64,000 bases of DNA from Phymatolithon calcareum (taxonomy: Eukaryota > Rhodophyta > Florideophyceae > Hapalidiales): positions 2,754,791 through 2,818,790 of the forward strand of contig OZ345368.1 in NCBI GenBank assembly GCA_977006965.1, written 5' to 3'. Of this stretch, positions 51,700 through 62,064 are shown one piece after another. The number at the start of each line of letters is the position of its first letter. Within the stretch, counting starts at the first letter, position 1. Under the pieces are notes generated by a model, which was not told the DNA's origin, did no database searches, and was given only the letters and a program-made list of their open reading frames with translations. A program made the translations under genes and the position numbers.

Positions 51700-54600
51700 G
51701 CATGTAGAGCGTCTTTGTCAGCCTCGCCAAGTGCTAAGAGCTCCTTGAAACCATCAGCCTTTCTCTTGACAAGGTATAGCGTCTCATTCGGCCAGGGGAA
51801 GGTGGTTTCGAGTCTGATCTTGTGTCGTCGCAAATACTTAAGAAGCTTTTTATCGATGCGCGAGAGCTTTTTCGCGCGGTGGACAGTATTAGGTCCACCT
51901 TGGTGGATATTAGCTCGGGCGGAACAATGGACAAGAAGAAGGTGCACCGGGTGCTGTGCAAGATTTTCCTCGAGAAGAGCAGCGTCTCTGGAGGGTCTGT
52001 GAGGCTAATTTCTTTTGCCGTGGCCGCCTGTATGTGCGTTGGCGGTGAGACGATTTACCGCCTGCACTTCAAGGAAGGACGTCAAGTTGCACCGGAAGTG
52101 ACGGACATTCTATACGTGGCGTCGTGCTGTGCTCTTCTGGAGATGCGAAAATACCGTGACGAAGAGAGGCGTGAAGAGGTGGCAGTGGAGATGCGATCGG
52201 CGATGTGCACTGGGGCGAAAGTTAGATTGTCCGTGTTCGTGGACACAAGGTCAATGTGCGCCTCTGTTCGCGCAGAGGTGACGCCAGAGAATTTTTTCGA
52301 CAAATGTGGAGTTCATAGTCGGTTCGGGTTTATGGAAGGAATCGAGGTATCGGCCGATGATTTGAAAGATGAGCCCGATGAGGACAATGTGGACATTTCG
52401 AAACAGATTGTGCCTTCAGTGTGACGTTCTGTGCGGTCAGTGAACAGGGACCTTTGGAAGGCAATCTTTGTTGATCTGCTGACGGAGAAAGTGATCCCAC
52501 CGAGGTTTTCGTGAATAGTGCTCATCGATCGTGGACGATGACACGGTACTGGGATTTGGCTGACGTTCGGAACGGCGAGTTTGTCTGTCGGTGTAATCTG
52601 TGGATCCGCGAAGAGGTGGTACCGTGCTTACTTGCAGACGAGTTGGATGCTTGGACTAAAGCGGCAAGGAACTTAGTTCCAATGCTTCTTACGGCACTGC
52701 ACCTCGGAGCTGGAGGGCTTGGGCGCAGGATGGAGATCGGTAGTACGGGACTGAGGAACACTCCGAGCTGCAAGCATGCCATGTTCTTCGTGGGCGAAAA
52801 CGTGAAGATCAAACTGCGGTTCAACAAGAGTCGATTCATGCGTCATTCTCAAAACGTTTTTTATCGAGACATCTGGACGAGGAGACGTAGTTTCTGTTCA
52901 AGGCGTTTGTACTTCTTTTGAACCATGTCGTGGTGCAGTATGCGGAGATGACGGAGCAGTCTGCAAAGTTTTCCCCTATTGCAGAAGGGGAAGCCATACT
53001 GCGAGAGCGGTGGTTTCTCCGGGACAGTGTTTGTTTCGGAGTTGTGAAGGCTGAACGGGTCGCCGAACAGATCGGAACGGTCTTTGCTAGGTACAAGTTT
53101 CCTCTGAGTCTCTCGCAGTTCCGTCACTTCTAGCGCGTTTACGTAAAGATGAACGGTCGAGTGTCTCACTGTGCGAAGTGGTGGGCTCTCGAAAGCCCTG
53201 AACGAGAAGATATTGGCGACAGTAATCAAGTCATCGATGAGGCCGCGGCTCTGCAGGCTGGACAGCAGCGGTATTTTATGCTCAATCAAGTCGACTCGCT
53301 GATGAATCTGTGGAACTATACGAGCAAGTTGTGCAGATGTTCCATCTCGCGACCTATGATTGCCAGACGGACCTTGGGTTGCGCCAGAAGACGGCTTCGC
53401 GATCTGGAGTACGCGATGTGGCAGACCGGGTTTTTAGACATAGAAGTCAGTGACATGGGCAAGAGTTTGTGCTTCTGGCTTTAATTATGATCCGGAGTCT
53501 CTCGATGACGTTTGCTCGAGACGCATGTCAGAACATGCTACCGGGTCTACTGTGTTATCCGAAGAAGCAGCTCCTGGTGATGTTTCCGCAAAGAGATCTT
53601 CTGGTTCTGTCGAGAATGGGTTTGACCCAACGAATGCGCTGCGGAAGGTGACGAGAAATGCGACAATCGAATTCCAATCCGCGGCACAGAAGTTTTCCAC
53701 GGAGGCGGTCGCTGCCAGAACATCTGATGTTGCTGTCATTCTAGCTACCAGGTGCGGTAAGGCAGTGGTTGTCATGGGCCTGATTCTGCACGAGGGTGGA
53801 GTAAACATCTGGGTATCGACGCTGCGTGGACTTCTGTACAAGACGAAGAACCGTCTTCTGCGCGCAGATATCTGTGGGCAACGCCTAGGTCAGTATATTG
53901 AGAACAGAATCGGTATGGGAAAGTTCTTCTTCACGCACCGGAGGAGATCGGTTGTCCTGAGCTGCACGGTATTGCCAATCGTTTGATCATTGAAGGAAAT
54001 CTTAACCGGTATTGTGATCGACGAGGCGCACAATCGGCTTTTTTCGCACACCTACCGCACGAGAATGGTAAGAATGCAGACAATAACCGACCTGAGCATT
54101 GCCTGTCAACGGGTGCTGCTGACTGCAACAGCACCGCGAGCAATTCTAGAGCGTATTGCACCGATATGCGGAGTAGCTGTGGACGAACATGAAGTGATTC
54201 GTGGAGACCCGTGGCGGCCCAACCTTTGTTTAAACGTCGTGCGACTTGTGGACATCAGCATGGGAACGCTGATGAGACGTCTTGTCGCAGAAATGCAGAT
54301 GGTGGTTTCTAGCTGTCGATCGGGCAGCGGAGAAGGAGCGAGGGGGCCTGTTGTAGTCCTAACGATCGCATATTTGGAGTTGTTTGTGAAAGATGTACAA
54401 GAGGCGTCCATCCGTGGCGTTTCTGTGTTGAACTATCACATCAAATTGGACGACGCAGAACTGCAAAGGACGAGCATGATGTGGGAGAAGGCGAAGAAGG
54501 ATGCGGTAACGGCTATGGTCGCAACCAATGGGTTCTGCACCGGGACAGATGCACCGAATGTTCGGTCCGTGATTGTGGCCGGTGGTGCGCGCTAGCTGGT

Positions 54601-55069
54601 GGAGTTTTGGCAAGGATGCGGGAGGAGTGGACGGGACGGAGAGAAAGGCAACATAATTTTGCTTTACCACTGTGATCACTTGTCTCGGGCATGTGCAGGA
54701 GATATGCCTGCTGTGACCGAAGGTGCCGGAAGTTTCGATGGGTGGGCTGAAAATGGCAAGGAATTCCGAAGCCTCCGAATGGAATGGTTCCTCGAAGGTC
54801 TTGCAAGCTATCCCACATGCATTGAGCGTGGAGTAGGTTCTGTCGCCGTGGAGCTTTCCCACGTTTGGAAGGACAAGAGATGGGCAGTGAGTGAGGGCCA
54901 GAATGAAGACTGTGGAGTTCCTGTTTGCGGGAGCAAGCGACTGTCGGAGGAGAAGATGAGGAGAGCGAAGAAAAAGAGGAAGGAGTCACAAGAGCAGTTG
55001 ATGGAAGAAGTAAACGAATGCGACGGTGGGGGCGAGAGCTATCCATATACAGCATGGCTTGTTTGGTGA
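51700..55069 (+). pseudogene. decayed RecQ-type helicase, telomere-linked-helicase-like
   Basis: Coding traces in three frames add up to a large RecQ-family DNA helicase. 51822-52424 is a long N-terminal region (FAVAACMCVGGETIYRL); a TGA at 52422 and a frame change follow. 52740-53130 contains VGENVKIKLRFNKS and FLSRHLDEET with a TAG at 52888. The helicase core lies at 53450-55069: degenerate motif I VILATRCGKAVVV (GKA for GK[ST], about 53730-53775); Walker B IVIDEAHN (about 54010); LLTATAP (about 54115); ATNGFCTGTDAPNVRSVI (about 54515-54570); and motif VI GCGRSGRDG (about 54615-54640). In-frame TGA at 53984 and TAG at 54593 break it. Domain order and long N-terminus resemble fungal telomere-linked RecQ helicases, which lie next to telomeres; here the array starts about 7 kb downstream. 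The Lys/Glu-rich tail ends at 55069. Confidence 0.75.
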
Positions 55070-58000
55070 TGACGTGCTTGAGCAGAGAGTTCCGCGAGGA
55101 ACCCGCGGCGTATGGGCGCATGATGCAAGACGAAGTGCGGAGCTGCAACATGGAGCGCTGCAGGTATACAAGTTGTGGGTGCTTGCACACCATGTAACCC
55201 GGACATTCGACGAGTAAGTGTGATGTTCTACAGTCGGTGCAAGCATCATAGTATTTGAGGAGCAGGAAATGTTTCATGCAAGAAGTTCGGGGAAGGAACG
55301 TACACAGTGCAAGAGAATACGGGAGACAGCGTGCGTGCTCCTACAAGTCGATAACGAAACTGCTCCTTTTCTGTTATGGGAACGCTCGTGCCAGGCGGTT
55401 GATGTTTAATGCTTTTCCTGCATTGAGAAGCGGACTGATGAAGACGGCAAAAGTCGTGGCGGACTTGCTGTCGAGCGACAGCCTAGAGGAGCCTACAAAA
55501 CGGGCATGAACGCAAATACGTTCTACGGCTTGCACAACGTCGTTATGAAACGAATGTCCGCATGTATCATAACAATACGGGAAAGATATGCTGGGCTAAA
55601 AAGCGATATATGTGTTTCTCTATTAAATTTACCATAACAACAATGTGCGCACTGCATTTCAATTTTGTAATGTAAATTAAAAAACGATATGTGGTCGTAA
55701 AAAGTGATATAAACTACAAAAGAATGTGCGGAGGTAAAATGAGATGTAAATTACGGAACGATATACCCCCGCAGAAAGAATAAAAAGATGTGCGCGTCTG
55801 ATCTCCATTTTTGTCGTTTAAATTACAGAACGATATGCCATGCTGCAAACGACGCATCATGCGGTACTGGATACTAATAGTTTTGATTTCGTTTTGTGAA
55901 GTTGATCACTCTGTAAAATGTTGCGCGGTATCATGACAGGCATTAAGTCAAATAGTAAATGAAAAAGTCTGGTGAAGATGGACAAGTTTGTGTGGTAGAT
56001 GTTTTTGACTTCTCAAACCTGTTGCGCATGTATAAACGTAATGGCTGGAAGAAATAGTGTCATTTCTCTATAGTACATGTCAAAAAAACTCTTTCCGCTT
56101 CTTTGAGCGACGGGAAATGTTGAAACATACAGTGACATGGGGAACGAAGGTGATTTCTGTCGAAGTTACTGCGTGATCATTTTTGATGTCTCAGATCTGT
56201 TGCACAAGTATAGGTGTAATGTATGGCAGTTATCTTGTATTTTCTGTATAAGGCGTGCAACACTGCGCGAGAGGGAACATGGTGCGCCAGATCACAGATA
56301 ATGTGCTAAACGTTTATTATAAAATAAGATTCAAAAATTTATGACAACTTAGCAGTAGTAAGATTGCGCTCCAATTTGTTCCACCTAAATCTGTAATCCT
56401 ATTATATAATTTTTTTTGGCACAATGCCCGACTTTTCGTGCACCAACTTCCAGTTAGCGCACAATTACGCGCTTAGTACCGATCTGTTTCTGTCTGTGAG
56501 CAATTTCCATCTGTACCCAGCGCGTAACTCTGCACGAACGGCAATTTAGTGCTGCGAAAACCTGAATGACCTTAGAGAGTTAACGCGCATGGCCAATGAG
56601 ATAGGGATTTCGGCTGCTGTCACCAACCATAGCTTGTCTCGATGAATGTTAGCCGATGACGAAAACTTTCGATGACATATTACCAATTAGAACTACCATC
56701 ACGGAATCGACGGCTCGTAGTTGCAATTCAGAGAAGGTTCAATACGGGAGCAAGGCAGCATTTTGGACCAAAAAACAAATATTTTTCGGGCCAAAATTCT
56801 GCTGTACTCCGCCAGTATGTGTTTGAAAACATATTATGTTTTACAGGGGGTCCTCGGATTAAGGGTGCTCCATGTTAGGGGATGATTCAGATTAAGCGTC
56901 AATTTCATCCAAATATGATATTTCTAGAGTGAACACCAGGAGTTAGTGCAGTGTCCATAAACCGCATAGCTCGGATCATTCGATTGGCTGTTTTCAAGTT
57001 CTCGACAAGAAACCAGATAAAAATTTCTGCCATGATGAGAAGTTTACAGAAAAATTACGGATACTACACAAAGAAACTTATTTCTAGTAAATTTTCAAAG
57101 ATTGTCCATACATTTGTGCGTATGGTTGAGAAAGGTTCCGTTGTTGTTTCAATGGAAGTAACGATTTGTATATAAATTGAACTAGTTGCAAGTGCATCAG
57201 CGTGCAGCGTGTCGAGAACTTAGTGTATTGCTGAGGTGGAACCTTTTAAAGTTTGCAGCAGGGGAATGTTATGAGTGGGACAAGAGCAGAAACTTGATGC
57301 TTCAAAAACTTAATTGAAAATGTGGCCTACGTTTTTTCAGGTTCATTATGAGGAAATCCTTGTATCAAAGATTTAGTGATAAAGCTCGATTCATGCAGCG
57401 CTCTGACGCAGTCCTCGTTCGAAGACGGCCAATGGAATTGTGCCAGGACATGTAGTACTCTAAGTATCCTAAGGACAGTATAGTTGGAGTGCAGTAAACG
57501 TTGTAGTGCCAAGTCCGATACCGAGGCGCTAGTGCGGGCGCTTTCGTAATTAGCAGAATAAATTTTAGCAACATGGCAGCAAGCGATAAGTTATATTTCG
57601 CAGGAGTGGATCATGCGAGCACTTCTCGCAAGAGAGGACCACCAACAGATGAGCGCGCTTGTTCCAGCCCGGAATGAACTGCTGATTGAAGCCCGAGCTT
57701 GCCATACGAGATACTCGCTTCCGTGAACGTTCCGCTCGCGTCCACCGCTGTTCTACACGACAAATAACGCTAGCCACACCTCCAAGTCTTCCGCTGCGTT
57801 AATAAAAATACGGTTAAATCCGTCCAGCGTACAACGGCTACATCCCAAATGTTCGAAAATCAAGTAAGCCACGGGCGCGAGCCGTGCACATCTTGTTCAC
57901 AGTGCACAGGCAGAGCTCGAAAACCTTCTTCTCTAATTTTTCGTTCCAGAATGCGAACCCTGCAACGAGATGCTTCGCTGCATTATGGTCCATAATGTAC

Positions 58001-58640
58001 GCGAGCTGTAAGCTGTATTTTTTTAGCATAGGCTTATCATTAAAATTCTTTATGACACATCTCCTGCTTTTGTCGCCCTCCTAACATTCCCCAGTTTACA
58101 GTCAATATTTTAATTTTTGTTGTGCACTGGTCTTAATATTTGTCTAGTTCTCCCTGCCACATGGCTAAATTTCTCATAGCCATGATTCGAAATAAGTGGT
58201 GATTCGGACTAAGGGTCTGTTGCAACTCGACCCTTGGCTAATTTGCTGTTCCTCGCGTATTGATTCGTAATCATGAATATTTTGTGTGCAACGTCGGAAT
58301 TGGATATGAGTTTGCATGATAAGAAACCCGGATAGAGATTAGGGCCCTTCTATTGGCTACGAGTGAGTGTCCGGGATGCATGTGCGGGTAGCCGCGTTTG
58401 AGGTAACTGTATGAGCGGAGAGCGTGGTGCTGCGACATGGTATATACGTTATTATTGTGCAAATATTTTTAATGAAAATGATCTAATCGTGGAAGGGGTC
58501 CTCTTGACGCAAGATCTTTTCGTATATGGTGACAATCTATTTGTCGAGAGTATTGATGGGCAATTCACAATGTTCATGATTGCGTGATTGATCCTGGCAC
58601 CTTGTTCATCGGGATGTGGTATTCGAAGGGCGGAGTTTCA
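55070..58640. other. AT-rich subtelomeric DNA without genes
   Basis: Immediately after the RecQ relic, frames near 55070-55510 still look coding-like in patches (possibly its C-terminus). From about 55520 to 58640 I see only short ORFs. The repeated phrase ACGATAT (about 55600, 55685, 55760, 55830) and TCATTTTTGATGTCTCAGATCTGTTGC-type sentences (about 55995 and 56190) suggest weak, degenerate internal repeats. Confidence 0.4.
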
Positions 58641-59035
58641 AAACTGAATTAGTCTTTCTGTCCACATTCGCCTCAATATTGTTGTACAGACTCTCCTTCC
58701 TTTCGCTGCAGAGAGCATACTGCGCCGATTCACCACATTTTTCATGTACAGAATATCCTTCCTTTCGCCATTCCCACGTCATACTGTACAAATTCGGCTC
58801 ACTTTTGTTCTACTGACTCTCCTTCCTTTCGCACTGCACCGATCATACTGTACAGAATCGCCTCATATTTGTTGTAAAGACTCTCCTTCCTTTCAGAATC
58901 GACACATCATTCTGAACAGATTCGCTTCAGTTTTGACTTACAGACTCTCCTTTTTTTCGCCGGGCACAAATCATACTTAGCAAATTCGGCTCACGTTTGT
59001 TCTACTGACTCTCTTTCCTTTAGCCATAAGCACTT
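58640..59035. repeat. degenerate 61-66-bp tandem repeat, six copies
   Basis: The core GACTCTCCTTCCTTTCGC or close variants recurs at about 58691, 58753, 58817, 58883, 58945 and 59009. Between cores, units share ATCATACTGTACAGAATCGC-like and CTCA(C/T)(A/T)TTTGTT segments. Divergence between units is considerable, so it is an old array. It is typical of subtelomeric satellite DNA. Confidence 0.75.
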
Positions 59036-59786
59036 CGATTGAGACCTGGCGGTAGTCCAGGGGTCTTCAGAATATCGGTACCACTATACCATCCCGCTGG
59101 GTCGCCTTGATCTGCGCAATCCAGAATCGACGGAGGACGCGAACCGAAGCGGAGTGTGTCTATGTTGCATTTTTTGAAAAAGGTTTTCATTTCATATATT
59201 TTGACGCTCAATAGCAGATCCACAACAAAGGTTTCCAAGTATAGCGGCAATTCGCACGAATGAAATCATTACGACTACGAAATATGACGCTTAATGTGCA
59301 TTGGCGAGTGTCCATGTCTCTTCCTGTAGTCAACTTGCGAATGTATCCTGTAACAAAAAGCGTTCTCTTGAAGAAAATACGTCTCACGCTAGCCTGCCCG
59401 AGATACTGGCGAGACCCAAGAAGAGAAATAAGAAGAAAGAGGATGAGCTGTGGCTTCCTACTCTTTACCAAGCTCTTATCGAAAGAAGTGTTGATTTTCG
59501 CTAAAGCGATTTTCAAAAATTAAGGGCCTAGTGCATTACCCAAATGCAATGCAAGTTCTTGAATGAAATTATTTCTGAGTTTTCGAAAAGCGATAACCCG
59601 AAATGTGGCGGTATCCTGAATACGTTTTTATTGGAGGCTCCATCGGCTCAGGGTTCTGGAGAAACTTCAAGCGAAGCATTGAAAGAGCGACGCTTCCTTC
59701 ATCGAACTTGCGAACGGCTCGGTTATTCTGCTCGAGAATATATTCTAAAGTAATTTTTCAATACTGTCGGACATTTTGCAACCATA

Positions 59787-62064
59787 ATGGGCCATTTTCA
59801 CGATTATGAAAATGAAAATTCTTTCGAATCTATTGCAGTTGTCGTCAAGAAGCTTATGGAAATTTTGGACAAAGACATTAGGACATCGAAGTTCGAGGAA
59901 GAGGCAATCTTCGTCCAAAGACGTTTCTTGAAGGACGGGTGGAGAATAGTTACCAAAAAAATTGGTCATTTGCTTATCAAATTGGGAAACAAGACAGCGA
60001 TCGATGAGTTCGAGCAGAAAGGTCTTGAAAGTGTCATGGTCGACGGAACGAATTCGGCAACATTCTCAATTCGAGAAATGGGACTCTGGGTCCTTTCCAA
60101 GATGGAAATGAAAGTCCTCTTATGCCCGCACTGTGTGATGGTGACCGCCTGGATAGTATCAAAGACGGTCTCCCTCCTTATTACGAATCTCCAGAGCCAG
60201 ATTTGGCAGCAGTTCGATGTACCTCTCCGGAGATAATTGACACGGACAATGGACCTCTCCCTTGTGCCGATCTTGACAGCGATCCTCTTTCCCCTTATGT
60301 ATGACACGAAAGACAAACTCTAGGATGAACAGTACAAATAGTAGCTAAGCCACCACATGTGAAGAATTCCCTATTCCCTATTCCCTTTATGGAGAGGTTT
60401 TAAAGGCACTTAAACCTCTGTACAAGTTGGTGAGTGAAGCACTGGAATGTCTTCTGATTCCCCGAGTGGAGAGACGACTACGTGATCAATTGCATTAACT
60501 TGAGACGTTTACCGTGACATCATGCGACGGTGGAGAACTGCTTATCGAGACTAATGGGGAGAGTATCTATCACAGTTTTAACGCGCACACACTTATTAGA
60601 GGAGTGGCAAAAAGGGTGAGACGCAAAGCCGAAAGACTAACACATTTTTTTGCTATATTCGAAAGTTTGGATCCCTATATGATGATATTGATGATTAGAA
60701 TAAGGTTACAGGTCGAAATATCATAATTATGGTGCATGAAAGAATCTACACCGCCATAGTTGATGTGGGAACAGCAAGGTCGAGAGGAGCTGCCTTTAAT
60801 TTGACCCTTGTCGCTGTCGTGAACTTAAGTAACTCTTATTCAAAGTTTATTCTACTATCAAGAAGGGTTGAAGAGTCTAACCAGATGGAATATCTACTCC
60901 GGAGATATCAGAACATATTACTAGACAAGAAATCGAAAGCCAACACTGAGAGTGACAAATGGGTGCCTGATCAGGGGTCTATGGGCTTTCTGAAGACAAC
61001 GTTCCTGGAAAGTGAGATTAAAGACGGTCAATTTGAAGCTTTGGAAGACGCGATCGGAAATATCGGTCGAGCAAAAAGTGGTCATCATCGCTGACTCTCA
61101 TTCAAGGACAGCGGGGAACAGAGAAGTCATATATGACGGTCCATATAATCGGATCTCTTCTTAATCATAGTACAAAGGGAACACCAATGGTGCTCAAATT
61201 AACTACATGAAAGAGCAAGAAAGCAAATGGCGATATTCTAGGGACAAAGGAGGTCACGGATCTTTGCGCATTCTTGTCGCTGCGCCTTCTAATCAGGGCG
61301 TAAGCGAAATTAACAGCAAAGTCTCTAACTGGGAGTACGACGATATACACGGAGGACATTTAAAGCTGCAATATGTTCGGCTTACTTCCAGAACGATGTT
61401 TCAAAACGATATCGTTGCAGCTGCTCAATATATACAGAAAAGAGCCAAGGAGTACGAAAAACTAAGTCCGATTTTGTGGAAAAAGAGGCTTGTGGGGAAG
61501 AGATATGCACATATTTTAGCACAGAGGGCGATGGTGCGAGAATGTGTAGCTGTCTTTACCACTACTTCGATGCTTGCCAACAGAGATTTCGCGCAACTTA
61601 TTACAACGCTCGATGTGCTAAAAATTGACGAGGCGGCGCAATTTGACAAGATAGAACTACATTCTGCCATCATGGCCACGTACTGCCACAACTTTGACTT
61701 TTGCGGGTGTCATTTGATCCTTGTTGGAGACCATTGTCAGATGCTTCCGCACTTCTATTTGGCCATGTAGGATTATTTCTTGACGGATATAAGTACGTTC
61801 TCAAAACTCACTCGATCCACATTCGGAAGACTTGTCAAAGAGGGCGGAGCAAATGCGCACATGGTTACTCAGGAGTTCAGACAAGACGAGGAACTAACTG
61901 TTGAGTACAACGCAGAGTTCTACTACGGTAGCCTCCGGAATCGGCATCTTCGGCTAAGATATGTAAGAGGACCGGCGTGGAAACATTTCAACGCTCAAAA
62001 GACATGGTTGTTGCCTCTTGTGCTCGGGGATGCATCGAAGCTTCCGCTCATGTTCAGGGAATAG
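59787..62064 (+). pseudogene. UPF1-like SF1 helicase relic, truncated by the telomere-like array
   Basis: Pieces in different frames give the order of an SF1B (UPF1/NFX1-type) helicase. 59787-60236 and 60122-60304 are a candidate N-terminus. Motif I is LTLIQG followed by GQRGTEKS at 61106-61129, a decayed GxxGTGK[ST] in which the G before K has become E. From 61207 the frame carries VAAPSNQGVSEINSKV (motif Ia), LKIDEAAQF (Walker B), LILVGDHCQMLP (motif III), a TAG at 61768, then FGRLVKEGGA, EFRQDEEL and EFYYGSLRN, matching the Q-x-R-M-H-P...FYxGxL segment. Motifs IV-VI are absent: the ORF ends at a TAG (62062-62064) formed by the first heptamer repeats. It is certainly inactive. Shorter traces upstream (59301-59504) may belong to it. 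Confidence 0.7.
60367..60386 (-). repeat. interstitial telomere-like repeat, inverted
   Basis: Nearly three consecutive TTCCCTA units stand in C-rich orientation on the plus strand, opposite to the terminal array 1.7 kb away. A 20-base match is not expected by chance in 64 kb. It lies inside the SF1 helicase relic between two coding traces. Confidence 0.85.

Noticed and set aside
51528-51947. Minus-strand ORF of 139 codons
   Set aside because: It mirrors the plus-strand helicase N-terminal frame, which continues coherently for another 160 codons; no motif supports the minus strand.
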